A stretch of DNA of 58,482 nucleotides from Bartonella sp. ML70XJBT.G. GTDB lineage: Bacteria; Pseudomonadota; Alphaproteobacteria; Rhizobiales; Rhizobiaceae. Below are positions 43,455-51,322 of the stretch, one piece after another. The position numbers were made by a program, and so were the translations under genes. The stretch is taken from positions 1-58,482 of the forward strand of contig NZ_JAQITA010000014.1 of assembly GCF_028618575.1 (NCBI RefSeq). The letters are read 5' to 3'. The stretch's first letter is position 1; each line of letters opens with the position of its first letter. Under the pieces are notes generated by a model. The model did no database searches and was not told where the DNA came from. It saw only the letters and a list, made by a program, of their open reading frames with translations.

Positions 43455-43713
43455 CAACCTCCTCCTGTGTTTTTTGAAACCGGCGAAACGGCACAACATC
43501 CCCTGAAGAAGGCGCACATCCCGCTTTCAATTGCCAACGACACCGCATAAGCTCATGACCTAAAATGTGGTTATAGCCCGCTAAGCGGCGTAAATAATCA
43601 TTCAATTCTCGAACATCTTGTCCATGCAAAAAAAGTCCACTCATCTCATACTTCAAAAAGCCAGAGCGCAAAGCAATCAAGCAATCTCTCACCATATAAG
43701 GGTTCCGTTCCAT
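43435..43713 (-). CDS. Hypothetical early-operon protein
   Basis: 92 aa. It contains DCLIALRSGFLKYEMSGLFL and DVRELNDYLRRLAGYNHILGHELMRCRWQL, mostly helical. Its start overlaps the previous stop (TAATG) and its 3' end overlaps the DUF3164 gene, so it is translated as part of the early operon. No family recognised. Confidence 0.75.
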   Translation of the reverse strand: MERNPYMVRDCLIALRSGFLKYEMSGLFLHGQDVRELNDYLRRLAGYNHILGHELMRCRWQLKAGCAPSSGDVVPFRRFQKTQEEVDDESTN

Positions 43714-43976
43714 TATTTATCTCCTCCAAAATCCATATAAATCACGCTATTGCTCTCATCCGCATCAGTGCTGTCACACTCAGACAAAACTTCTGAAACT
43801 TCTTGTTCCAAAACCGCATCGGCCTCCCCCAAACGGTGAACACTCAACTCCAATTCAAGCAATAATGCCAAATCCACACACAATTTAAGTTCTGCTGCAA
43901 TATCCAAACCACTTTGATAATCATCATAAAGACCAACAAGCGTATTGGATAATTCCTTAGGGCTTAGAGTCATCAT
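43713..43976 (-). CDS. Hypothetical acidic early-operon protein
   Basis: 87 aa from the ATG at 43976 that overlaps the MuB-like stop (ATGA). It is strongly acidic and helical (LCVDLALLLELELSVHRLGEADAVLEQEVSEVL), ending in an Asp/Ser-rich tail. Its acidity and small size would suit a DNA mimic or adaptor, but that is only a guess. No family recognised. Confidence 0.7.
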   Translation of the reverse strand: MMTLSPKELSNTLVGLYDDYQSGLDIAAELKLCVDLALLLELELSVHRLGEADAVLEQEVSEVLSECDSTDADESNSVIYMDFGGDK

Positions 43977-45004
43977 GCCAATTCCTCCACGTTGCGGTTT
44001 TTCCATGCGGCTTTGACATGTTTAAGCGTCACCTCACTCTCATCCCCAAGCGCTGCCATGCGCGCTAACATCATAGTTTTATCAATCTGCCGTAAAGCCC
44101 CAGCTTTCAAACCAATACCGGTCAAAAACTTTATCGCACCAGCATCTTCAATCCCCCAATCGTGAATGCGCGCCGCAATATCTTCACTATAGGGTTTGCG
44201 ACGTTTCAAATGCATCGCCAATCGGCTTTTAATTTGTGCATAAGAAGGTCCATTTTGACGATGCACGAGACGTCCCGAAATCTCATCATTGCCAACCAAA
44301 GCAAGCCCCGTACCATTGATATCAACAAAGTGACGCAACTGATTAATCGCCTCATCCGTTAAATTTTGCGCCTCATCAACGATCAACAATGTTCCACCCC
44401 CCACACGCTCTAATCTCTTGCCAATGGCACGGGTTAAGCGGGTGGGATTATATTCCACCACGTCCAATTCTGCTGCCATATCATTCAAAATACCATGAAC
44501 ACTGCGCGTATGCGGACTTGCTGTCACCAGATAAACATGCGGGCGGGTAGAGCGGTAATAGCGGCAGGTTTCCGTCTTGCCACTACCCGCATCAAGCGTA
44601 ATCATCACCATATCCCCCGTACTTTGTGCCAGTGTTAGCGTGTCAATGATTTCACTCGCTATACGGTTCTTTTGAAACGCAGGCTTTTCTGGGATTATCT
44701 CCAAAAGCCCTGCCGTTTCTTTTAATGTTTCAACCCATTGTTGAACCTTCGCATTTTGCTTGCCCAATTGCCCCGCATAACTGCCCGCATACCACTGCGA
44801 AAAGGTGCCATCCGGCATACCAATACGCCGCGCTACTTCTGCTTTAGTCCAGCCATTCGTCCGTCCCAAAGCACGCACTGAATCCACAAGCGCATCCCAT
44901 AAAGCAATATCATCACTATTGCGGTTTTGTGCTGTCCCATCGGGCTGTTTTTTTGGTCGCTCCCAAGGATTTTTATCAACGGTTGCATTTATCGCGTACT
45001 TCAT
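43973..45004 (-). CDS. MuB-like transposition ATPase (AAA family)
   Basis: 343 aa. I choose the ATG at 45004 (MKYAINATVDKNPWERPKK), which has an AAGGGGA ribosome site. The longer frame upstream would run through a non-coding leader. Domains: an N-terminal HTH (TKAEVARRIGMPDGTFSQWYAG, about 47-68), Walker A LDAGSGKTET, and Walker B TLLIVDEAQNL, then a C-terminal DNA-binding part. It binds target DNA, delivers it to the transposase and confers target immunity. Confidence 0.92.
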   Translation of the reverse strand: MKYAINATVDKNPWERPKKQPDGTAQNRNSDDIALWDALVDSVRALGRTNGWTKAEVARRIGMPDGTFSQWYAGSYAGQLGKQNAKVQQWVETLKETAGLLEIIPEKPAFQKNRIASEIIDTLTLAQSTGDMVMITLDAGSGKTETCRYYRSTRPHVYLVTASPHTRSVHGILNDMAAELDVVEYNPTRLTRAIGKRLERVGGGTLLIVDEAQNLTDEAINQLRHFVDINGTGLALVGNDEISGRLVHRQNGPSYAQIKSRLAMHLKRRKPYSEDIAARIHDWGIEDAGAIKFLTGIGLKAGALRQIDKTMMLARMAALGDESEVTLKHVKAAWKNRNVEELA

Positions 45005-45270
45005 ATATATTCCCCTTTCGTATTGATTTAGACATCGACAAGGGGAAGGGCTAAAATCTTGCCCCTTGTCTTTTGTCTTCAATGAACATTTAAAGCCGTA
45101 CGCGATACTAAAACGGCTAACCTGACAAATCCCCCTCTCTTTCTCACACATCGGAGAACTTGCTAACTTCAAGGCTCCGCGCTCAAATCAAGGCAAAGAC
45201 ACCTAGAAACTTCATGTATTGATTTAAAATATTGAAATGGATTAAGACTTCTCCTCCCCCCTCTCTTTTC
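45005..45270. other. Leader between transposase and MuB-like genes
   Basis: 266 bases with no gene. TATTGATTTAGACAT near 45021 resembles TATTGATCTTTAGACAT near 49271, between the Ner-like gene and the DnaA-like gene; another TGTATTGATTTAAAATATTG lies near 45211. These may be regulator sites controlling a secondary early promoter ahead of the MuB-like gene. Confidence 0.35.
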
Positions 45271-47268
45271 CTATCTTCTAGGAAACTTGATCACTTCATG
45301 CACCTCACTTGAAGCGCTAAGGCGTCTTAAAGCTTGGTGCAAATGTTGACTAAACTCTTGCGCATCTAAAGCCTCATCATCCCCTAAAACCGCATCATGA
45401 GCCTTTAAAGCGAGATTCCCCGCATTCTTTGGCATCAAGCGGCTTACCTTTGGGGAAACAGAACGCTTGGATTTTGCATCATCACCCCTCCTTGCAACTT
45501 TTGCATAAACATCCGCCAATTGATCCGGCGCAAGCTTTGCTGCCAACTGCTTTTCTGCTTTAACTGCCTTCACATATTCTTTACGCAAACGCCCATTCAA
45601 ACGCGCTGCCTGCTGGTCGTAAAAACCCACATCCGCAAGGCAAGGTGCCATACAAAGCAACTGATTATTCAAATCATAAACCCGCAAATCTTGGTGCAAA
45701 TTATCCGGGTCAAAGCGCACAATCACCTTTTCTCCCGCATAGCTATTCAACGCCCGCGCCCAATAACGATTGCCATAAAAATGAATCTCGCCCGTCCCCT
45801 TTTGTGTACGCAATGCCTCTGAGGTCAAAAGCCATAAAGCCCTCTGGGCTGCACTTGCTTGCCGAACTATCGTTCCCTCTGCTTGCAAACTCTCAGTAAA
45901 GGTCTCATCAAAACTGCGCCCCGCACAATTAACCGCTTTGCGCCCCGCTTGCGCATTATGTGCCACAATCTGCGCCCCAACATGGGCTTTAAACGCTTCA
46001 AATCCTATCGCGCGCTTGCCATAATCTTCCGGCTTAGCATCCGGTTTATTGCCCGTATAAGCCCCCGCACAAAAGGGATGTTTGGAAATCGCTTCTGCCA
46101 AATCACGCCATGCCCGCTCAATCGGTTTTGATTGTCCGCTATAAGGGGTCGTCCATTGCAATTGAATGCCCAAACTCGTCAAAAGCCCCTGCGGTTCATC
46201 CGCCTTAATCTTAAAACGAAAGCGGTTTTGCACACCTCCAGAAATCCACTTGCTGGTAAAAGCACGCCCATTATCCAAGGTCATACGCTCTGGTATTCCA
46301 TAAGCCTCCACCATATCCCCAATCACCAAACGCACGATTTCCCAAGTCTCAGCATCCGATAAGCGCCACGATAAAATCTTGCCCGAATAAAGATCTTGAA
46401 TGGCAATCAGATAAAGCCGCACAGGCTTTTCTGTCCAAGGAACATTCACAAAAACATCCAGCTTATGCCCGTCCATATTCACCGCTTGCAGTGCATGCAG
46501 GCTCGAGCGATCACGCCGTTGGGCGGGATAAAGCTTTTTTGCCGTCTCCTCTCCCTCACGCGCTAAAACCACAACCGCTTTGGAAACTTGCGCCTTAAAA
46601 CGACGCCGCAAAGCCCGCTCAGAAGGAATGGGCTCCCAACCTTTCTCCCGTGCAACCGAAACCATCCGCCGATAACATGCCGAAAAAGCAGGGCGAGAAG
46701 CGCGCAAATAATCCGAACATAAAACCTCCCACGCCCCCTCATGACACGGCGCAAATTGCGAAACATTCTCCTCACCATAACAAGGCGCAAGCGCTGCCAA
46801 CCAATCAGGGCGCTCATACCCTTCAACCATCTGCCGCCAATTAAAAAGCGACATCCGGCTCACCCCAAACTGCACCGCACACAAACTTGCTGCATCATGC
46901 ACACCCATACCGGCATGAAGCAAATCTTCCATAAAGCAAAGTGCCTTCAAACGCTCTTCACAGCGCCTTTTATGCGCCTTTGAAAGCCCCTCATAACGCA
47001 CCCAAAGTGCTTCTTTTTGTCTCGTCAGCTCCACCCTTTGCAAAACATCAACACCACCCGCCCGCAACAACAATGCTGCCCGCGCCCCCTCCGGCAATAA
47101 AGAGATGTGATACTCCCAAACCGGCTTGGTCTTGCCTAATGTTTGGCGAAACAATTGTGTATTCAATCGCCATTTCTTAAGCGCAAGATTGTTGAGACCG
47201 ATCTTTGTTTTTGGCAATCCCGGCAAAGCCGCTTCAGCCAACTCAGCAATACTAAACCACTCTTTCAT
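45271..47268 (-). CDS. MuA-like DDE transposase
   Basis: 665 aa, close to Mu A (663). An N-terminal DNA-binding domain (about 1-70; EWFSIAELAEAALPGLPKT) is followed by end-binding helices and the integrase core. Catalytic residues read as D266 (QAVNMDGHKLDVF), D332 (MTLDNGRAF) and E384 (SKPIERAWRDL), aligning well with Mu D269, D336, E392. It assembles on the prophage ends, cuts at CA and joins to target, giving 5-bp duplications as seen here. The start overlaps the upstream stop. Confidence 0.96.
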   Translation of the reverse strand: MKEWFSIAELAEAALPGLPKTKIGLNNLALKKWRLNTQLFRQTLGKTKPVWEYHISLLPEGARAALLLRAGGVDVLQRVELTRQKEALWVRYEGLSKAHKRRCEERLKALCFMEDLLHAGMGVHDAASLCAVQFGVSRMSLFNWRQMVEGYERPDWLAALAPCYGEENVSQFAPCHEGAWEVLCSDYLRASRPAFSACYRRMVSVAREKGWEPIPSERALRRRFKAQVSKAVVVLAREGEETAKKLYPAQRRDRSSLHALQAVNMDGHKLDVFVNVPWTEKPVRLYLIAIQDLYSGKILSWRLSDAETWEIVRLVIGDMVEAYGIPERMTLDNGRAFTSKWISGGVQNRFRFKIKADEPQGLLTSLGIQLQWTTPYSGQSKPIERAWRDLAEAISKHPFCAGAYTGNKPDAKPEDYGKRAIGFEAFKAHVGAQIVAHNAQAGRKAVNCAGRSFDETFTESLQAEGTIVRQASAAQRALWLLTSEALRTQKGTGEIHFYGNRYWARALNSYAGEKVIVRFDPDNLHQDLRVYDLNNQLLCMAPCLADVGFYDQQAARLNGRLRKEYVKAVKAEKQLAAKLAPDQLADVYAKVARRGDDAKSKRSVSPKVSRLMPKNAGNLALKAHDAVLGDDEALDAQEFSQHLHQALRRLSASSEVHEVIKFPRR

Positions 47269-47723
47269 GGCTGCCCCCGTCTAATACGAACCGGAACCGC
47301 ACGCATCGCTTTCAACCGCGCCGCAATCTCACGCTGTTCCTGCTGCAACCTTGCAATTTCTGCTAACCGCGCCTCATCCCCTTGCAACAATAACAATCCA
47401 TCTTCACTCACCACCTCATCCCAGAGCCAAAATGCCTCTGTCGCCCGCACAAATGCCTTAAACCGCGGCAGGGAAATATCAACCTGCTTACTTTCCGCAA
47501 CATACGCATCCAAACAGGCCTTACTTAAACACCCAATCCCTAAATAATGCGCCATACGCTCCGCAATCACACTGCGCTCATGCCGGCATTCTCTCAAAGC
47601 ACGCGCCATCGCACGCTTAATGCGTGAGCGAAACCGCCCTAAATCAATCTGCGCAACGGGTTCACGACAAGGAAAAACCGGACGTTGAAAAAAATCAAGT
47701 TGATGAGAACCACGCGTCTTCAT
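47265..47723 (-). CDS. Hypothetical helical protein upstream of transposase
   Basis: 152 aa, basic and helical. RFRSRIKRAMARALRECRHERSVIAERMAHYLG is near the N-terminus, followed by KQVDISLPRFKAFVRAT and a C-terminal coiled-coil (LAEIARLQQEQREIAARLKAM). It overlaps both the ParB-like and transposase genes by 4 bases. The first half looks like a DNA-binding HTH. Similar small genes sit between regulators and MuA in related phages, but I do not recognise a named family. Confidence 0.7.
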   Translation of the reverse strand: MKTRGSHQLDFFQRPVFPCREPVAQIDLGRFRSRIKRAMARALRECRHERSVIAERMAHYLGIGCLSKACLDAYVAESKQVDISLPRFKAFVRATEAFWLWDEVVSEDGLLLLQGDEARLAEIARLQQEQREIAARLKAMRAVPVRIRRGQP

Positions 47724-48769
47724 GCCTGCCCCTCCCCCGATTGCTTGTTCAAATAATCATAAAACCGCGCCCGTGTCTGTGCATCCGCTCTCTGCCACAC
47801 ACTCAACAATTGAGCAAAAACCCGCTCTTGCTCATTAACTTTAGGGCTTATATTAATCCCATTGACCAAATCAACAGCCCGCCGTAAATCCCCCTCAACC
47901 TGTTGCAAAGCAATCGCCACCCGCCGCTGCGCAACCGGCTCCATCTTCGCCAACTTCAACAACTGCGCTTGGTTATCCGCCAAAGCTGTCCCCCGCAAAA
48001 CAGACCGCAACTCCGGCTGTAAATGCTGGGCAATACGGTTGAGGAGTTTCACCGATTCCTTCGATAAACCAATCCTATCGGCAACATGTGTGGCAAAGTG
48101 CAAACTTTGCATTTTGCCATTTAAGTCACCATCATTTGGCAAAGGGTAATGTTTACCCTTTGCCACTTTTTCCCCTTCACCCCCAGTTTCATGGTGCTCT
48201 ACAGAACCATCATTTGGCAAAGGGTCAACTTGACCCTTTGCCACTTTCTCTCCTTCACACCCAGTTTCATGGTGCTCTGAAGAACCATCTTTTGGCAAAG
48301 GTGCAACTTGCACCTTTGCCACTTTGTCCTTTGTATATTGATTACCACCGATCAAAGGGTAAACTTTACCCTTTGATTTTCTGTCCCCACCAACCTTAAT
48401 CTCCCCATACTTCTTTTCCCACAATTCACGGTAAGTCTGGACAAAAAGCGCACGGTCAATAACAGACAATTCATTGCGAAACAAATTCTCTGCCACTTCT
48501 AAAAGCGCAGCATTGTCCTTATCAGCCTGCACCACAACGGCATCAATGTCACTATAGCCCAAAAGCTCCGCAGCACGCAGCCGATGCGCACCAGCAATAA
48601 GTGTGTAATTACCCTCTTTAGCATTGGGGGTATGGCGCACTGTAATCGGGTTCATTAACCCCTCCCGCGCCATCGATTGCGCAAGTGCCTTGGCATGCTC
48701 ATCATCTACAGGGCGTATACGCTCCGGTACAACAATCACATCAAGAGCAAGCTTTTGAAACTGTGCCAT
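47720..48769 (-). CDS. ParB/Srx-domain protein with internal palindromic repeats
   Basis: 349 aa from the ATG at 48769, which overlaps the upstream stop as TGATG. A longer frame from 48826 exists, but the coupled start gives a normal ParB N-terminus (FQKLALDVIVVPERIRPVDDEHAKALAQSM). The nuclease-like ParB domain covers about 1-115, with LIAGAHRLRAAELLG and ENLFRNELSVIDRA. Then three 26-aa repeats (KVAKGQVDPLPNDG core) and a related shorter unit fill about 120-215, coded by DNA with perfect palindromes. A helical C-terminal part follows. In a Mu-like phage it may help regulate early genes or prophage maintenance. Confidence 0.88.
   Translation of the reverse strand: MAQFQKLALDVIVVPERIRPVDDEHAKALAQSMAREGLMNPITVRHTPNAKEGNYTLIAGAHRLRAAELLGYSDIDAVVVQADKDNAALLEVAENLFRNELSVIDRALFVQTYRELWEKKYGEIKVGGDRKSKGKVYPLIGGNQYTKDKVAKVQVAPLPKDGSSEHHETGCEGEKVAKGQVDPLPNDGSVEHHETGGEGEKVAKGKHYPLPNDGDLNGKMQSLHFATHVADRIGLSKESVKLLNRIAQHLQPELRSVLRGTALADNQAQLLKLAKMEPVAQRRVAIALQQVEGDLRRAVDLVNGINISPKVNEQERVFAQLLSVWQRADAQTRARFYDYLNKQSGEGQA
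48137..48377. repeat. Four in-frame perfect palindromes (27-29 nt) in the ParB-like gene
   Basis: Palindromes lie at 48137-48165, 48215-48243, 48293-48321 and 48351-48377, the first three exactly 78 bases apart. The arms of the second are TGGCAAAGGGTCAA and its complement around one central C. Between copies the arm bases change on both sides together (for example A/T to C/G at arm position 12, G/C to T/A at position 10, T/A to G/C at position 11), so base pairing is kept. They code Lys-Val-Ala-Lys-Gly...Asp-Pro-Leu-Pro. No U-run follows, so they are not simple terminators. Confidence 0.93.
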
Positions 48770-49197
48770 CACGCCCCCGCCTTTTCCATTTCTCGTAAGA
48801 ACAAATCCATCGCACGCCCTGCCCATCTTCGATAGGCTCTAGCAAAGACAGGCTCTTCCAAACGCAGATTAATTGTACGCAAAGAGCGAGCAACAGCAGT
48901 GCGTTCACGCTCTTGCATGGCAACAAGACGCCGCCGCGGCACCTCAAACTGATAATGCAAGATATGGATAACAATCTGTCGTGCTAACGCCGCATCAAAT
49001 AAGCCATGCGGGGGGTCAATAATATACCGGATTGGCAAATGCCTAAATCCACCACTCACCGCCTTAAAAGAACAAGTCACCATAATGTGCAACCGTTCAG
49101 CTTCCGAATACGGATTAAAAATTTCTTTTTTGGCATCGAGAGTCCATAAATTACAAGCAGCAACCATAACCACCCCCGATAAAGAAAACTTGACCAC
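48769..49197 (-). CDS. HTH protein, DnaA C-terminal-like
   Basis: 142 aa. The C-terminal half (GLFDAALARQIVIHILHYQFEVPRRRLVAMQERERTAVARSLRTINLRLEEPVFARAYRRW) has the spacing of DnaA domain IV, a DNA-binding HTH, including the Arg-x-x-x-Val helix. No AAA domain is present. The track start is a GTG at 49197; an ATG at 49167 with GGGGG before it is also possible. Its stop overlaps the ParB-like start, so it is the first coupled gene after ner. Confidence 0.6.
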   Translation of the reverse strand: MVKFSLSGVVMVAACNLWTLDAKKEIFNPYSEAERLHIMVTCSFKAVSGGFRHLPIRYIIDPPHGLFDAALARQIVIHILHYQFEVPRRRLVAMQERERTAVARSLRTINLRLEEPVFARAYRRWAGRAMDLFLREMEKAGA

Positions 49198-49361
49198 CTA
49201 ACCTTAAAAAACAACCCATCCAATCGGCTGCTTGATAAGGCAACTCTGTGCAATTTTTCTTGTCTATTTTGTATTGATCTTTAGACATTGATAAACCTTT
49301 TTATCTTATGGTATCTAAATACATGGCAAATGCGCAAAAACGCAAAGCCGTGTAACGAAGT
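49198..49361. other. Gap between ner and the DnaA-like gene
   Basis: 164 bases, no gene. TATTGATCTTTAGACATTGATAA (read in two parts: TATTGATCTTTAGACAT, then TGATAA) resembles the leader before the MuB-like gene. It may be an operator or secondary promoter region. Confidence 0.35.
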
Positions 49362-49667
49362 TTAAGCAGCATTACCGCGCAAAGCAGAATGCGCACGCGA
49401 ATCTGTATTGGCATGTTTTGCTGCTTTAAAAATGCGACGGCGACTTTTGGGGTAGCGGTCGCTAAAAACCTGTTCGACAGGCAAACCGATAAAATCGGCA
49501 ATGGCGCGTTCGGCTTTCTCGTTAGACCGTGTCCAAATGTGTTGAACACTGGATGAGGAGAGTTGATAAGCTTTCGCGAGCTCCGCCAAGGTCATATTAC
49601 GGCGGCGTAGCTCAGCTAAAATACTATGGCGATCCCATACTTGAATGCATGTTTGGGTGGTTGTCAT
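49362..49667 (-). CDS. Ner-like early transcription regulator
   Basis: 101 aa HTH protein. The core (HSILAELRRRNMTLAELAKAYQLSSSSVQHIWTR, then NEKAERAIADFIGLPVEQVFSDRYP) is the Ner/SfsB/Nlp family pattern. In Mu, Ner represses both the repressor promoter and the early promoter during lytic growth. It lies divergent from the repressor gene with a 152-bp shared control region, as in Mu. Confidence 0.93.
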   Translation of the reverse strand: MTTTQTCIQVWDRHSILAELRRRNMTLAELAKAYQLSSSSVQHIWTRSNEKAERAIADFIGLPVEQVFSDRYPKSRRRIFKAAKHANTDSRAHSALRGNAA

Positions 49668-49766
49668 AACTTTCGCTCCTGCTTCAAACGGATGCTCAAA
49701 CCATCCGTTTTTTGTGGGGTTAATTGTAAAATATCTGCCCTCTATATCGGGCGGTAATAATAGATA

Positions 49767-49786
49767 TAATTCGCTTTTGTGAATTA
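49767..49786. promoter_or_regulatory. Candidate operator between ner and repressor genes
   Basis: TAATTC and GAATTA form a perfect 6-bp inverted repeat with an 8-base spacer, in the divergent promoter region, 34 bases before the repressor start. The position suits autoregulation by the repressor or binding by Ner. Confidence 0.5.
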
Positions 49787-49819
49787 GTCAACCTAAATGT
49801 GGATTAGGAGTGATTTTTT

Positions 49820-50350
49820 TTGGGACGCCCTAAAAAAGAACCTAAAACAGAACTGGCAAAACGATTGCGTGAAGTACGGCTTGCCCTTGGTTTTTTGGAA
49901 CGCAAACAATTCGCTGATCATCTTGCAGTACCTGAAAGTACTATGAGTAACTACGAAACTGGTTTGCGCGAACCACCTGTATCAATGTTGGTAATTTACA
50001 AAAATATTTGCGGTGTATCTGTGGAATGGCTAGCTACAGGTGAAGGTGAGATGTTTACAGACGTAGCAAAAGCGAAAACAGCGGATTTTAAGACACCCAC
50101 CATTCCTGCTGGTCTCATGAAAAAACTTGGTCGCATAGCTTATACAACCTATCGCGATGCAAAAATTAAACTCCCCCCCGAAGATATAGCGGAACTCGCG
50201 GCGGAACTTTATAAAAAACTGCAAGAGCTTGTTCAAGACATCAACGACACGGAAGAAATAGAGCTTACTTTGCCTCTCCTAAAATTGCATTTAAAGCGTC
50301 AAATAGAAGCTGAAAGAGCACATCTAGAAACTACACAAAATACGGCTTAA
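49820..50350 (+). CDS. Prophage repressor (helix-turn-helix)
   Basis: 176 aa, starting at a TTG with an AGGAG site 8 bases upstream (no better ATG). The HTH_XRE-type domain (about 10-65: LAKRLREVRLALGFLERKQFADHLAVPESTMSNYETGLREPP) binds operators. The C-terminal half is acidic and helical and shows no S24 peptidase Ser-Lys pattern, so RecA-driven self-cleavage is unlikely. It is the only plus-strand gene in the prophage and faces Ner. Confidence 0.88.
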   Translation: MGRPKKEPKTELAKRLREVRLALGFLERKQFADHLAVPESTMSNYETGLREPPVSMLVIYKNICGVSVEWLATGEGEMFTDVAKAKTADFKTPTIPAGLMKKLGRIAYTTYRDAKIKLPPEDIAELAAELYKKLQELVQDINDTEEIELTLPLLKLHLKRQIEAERAHLETTQNTA

Positions 50351-50811
50351 TGCCTCTCTAAAATGAAAAATCGATATGAAAATCTTTTTACATTAAAAAA
50401 ATAATATAACCATTTGATTAATAAGTATATATTACCTCTAAAAGGAGATAATCATCAATAGGTGAAAATCTTTTTTGCTTTTTTGGTCATTTTTGGCTGA
50501 TTTTGGAATCAATTGAACTTTTGGATTGATTTTTTTCAAAGGGTCTTCAAAGGCGGTTTTCTGGGCTTTCACAGACTTTTCAAAATTTTTCACAGGGTTT
50601 TCAAAGACCTTTCAAAGCCTTCTCTCATTTTTACCATGAAAACGCACTTTTTTCTGATTTTCGGTAATTTTCGCAATTTTAGGTGTCAAAATACAATTTT
50701 ACAAAACGCGCCTTTAATGGTAAAAAATAACTATAAAAACAACAAATTACCACGTATTCCTACCTAATCCCACCTTTTCCCACTTAGTATAAAACCTACT
50801 GTCAAACTACA
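50351..50811. other. Prophage left end, non-coding
   Basis: 461 bases between the repressor gene and the terminal CA at 50810-50811. It contains the terminal element (minus strand TGTAGTTTGACAGTAGG), a second related block TTTTGACACCT near 50680, and TTCAAAG-repeat blocks at 50533-50556 and 50600-50618 that match right-end sequence. These are likely transposase and enhancer sites. A small ORF at 50513-50767 is a by-product of low complexity and is not called. Confidence 0.7.
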
Positions 50812-50816
50812 CAGGT
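50812..50816. repeat. 5-bp target-site duplication, right copy (CAGGT)
   Basis: Directly follows the terminal CA of the prophage and matches CAGGT at 14262-14266. An alternative pairing (GGTTT, shifted two bases) exists because the flanking remnant is similar to the prophage end, but it would give a worse inverted repeat. Confidence 0.75.
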
Positions 50817-50985
50817 TTTGTATATTTTGACACTAGGTTTTGTACCAATTTATTTTGTTTCACATGATTTTTAAGGGGTTCTCAAAGGATCTTCAAAGAC
50901 CTTTCAAAGGTTGTTTTAAGATTCGTCATTTTTTGTGAGAATCTATGGGATTTTGCTTCTCAATCATCGGATCATTATTTTGAGC

Positions 50986-51140
50986 TCAAGCGGATATTTC
51001 TGGAAAGTTATCGTTATTTGTTCGGTCACTAAAACATGTAAAATAAGCTTAAAGAGTGAGATAATAGACATTTCCCGTTGGTCCATAACATTGTCTGGCA
51101 ACAATAACTTCGGTTTTTCCAGACACGCTTTTTCACAAGG
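50986..51140 (-). pseudogene. dnaB 3' remnant of the older prophage
   Basis: The minus strand reads GKTEVIVARQCYGPTGN, an in-frame stop, then YFTCFSDRTNNDNFPEISA, matching the C-terminus of the intact phage DnaB. Similarity fades beyond about 51140. It shows that the older prophage carried dnaB at the same right-end position. Confidence 0.88.
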
Positions 51141-51148
51141 CATTTTTT

Positions 51149-51322
51149 ATGATTTCTTGCTATCCAGAGGATCATTTTTTTAGTATTGGCAGCAGATCTT
51201 TTGTGGATTTGTATATTATAGAAGCTTATTTGAAAGACTTTGGGATTGCCTTTGAGCCAACGGACTTTTTACAGCCCCCATATTACAGATTAATAATAAA
51301 TGATCAGGAAAACAAATGCTAA
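51149..51322 (+). CDS. Small ORF coupled to the acetyltransferase gene (57 aa)
   Basis: An open frame beginning MISCYPEDHFFSIGSRSFVD and ending in IINDQENKC has ordinary protein composition and an AAGG site before its ATG. Its stop overlaps the acetyltransferase start (ATGCTAA), suggesting coupled translation. I recognise no family. It could be the N-terminal remnant of a longer gene or a small partner protein. Confidence 0.5.
   Translation: MISCYPEDHFFSIGSRSFVDLYIIEAYLKDFGIAFEPTDFLQPPYYRLIINDQENKC

Larger units (their letters stand above)
14267..50811 (-). mobile_element. Intact Mu-like transposable prophage with P2-like tail (36.5 kb)
   Basis: It begins with TG, ends with CA, and is bounded by CAGGT duplications. 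The ends form an imperfect inverted repeat: TGTAGCTTGCCAG at the low end and, on the minus strand, TGTAGTTTGACAG at the high end (11 of 13 match). The genetic left end (repressor, Ner, transposase) is at the high-coordinate side; the genetic right end carries dnaB. Head and packaging genes match the Mu order (gp25, gp26, gp27, gp28, gp29, F, protease/scaffold, capsid, gp36, G). The tail genes follow P2 (V, W, J, I, fibre, FI, FII, E, T, U, X, D). All expected modules are present with no disrupted gene seen, so it may be functional. Confidence 0.92.

Noticed and set aside
48137..48377. CRISPR-like or terminator-like array in the ParB-like gene
   Set aside because: Units are translated in frame, are palindromic, have no variable spacers and no U-run, and no cas gene is present.
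50513..50767. 84-aa ORF in the prophage left end
   Set aside because: Phe/Lys-rich by low-complexity T-rich DNA, and the region carries end sites instead.
14267..50811. Gene transfer agent or defective particle cluster
   Set aside because: Presence of MuA, MuB, Ner, repressor, 5-bp target duplication and a complete lysis set points to a true transposable prophage. Bartonella gene transfer agents are not organised this way.
14293..51044. Integrase-type att repeats created by site-specific or Campbell integration
   Set aside because: The 230-bp direct repeat is better explained as two related phage right ends, since a TG/CA-bounded element with a 5-bp duplication and a MuA-type transposase is present and no tyrosine or serine integrase is seen.
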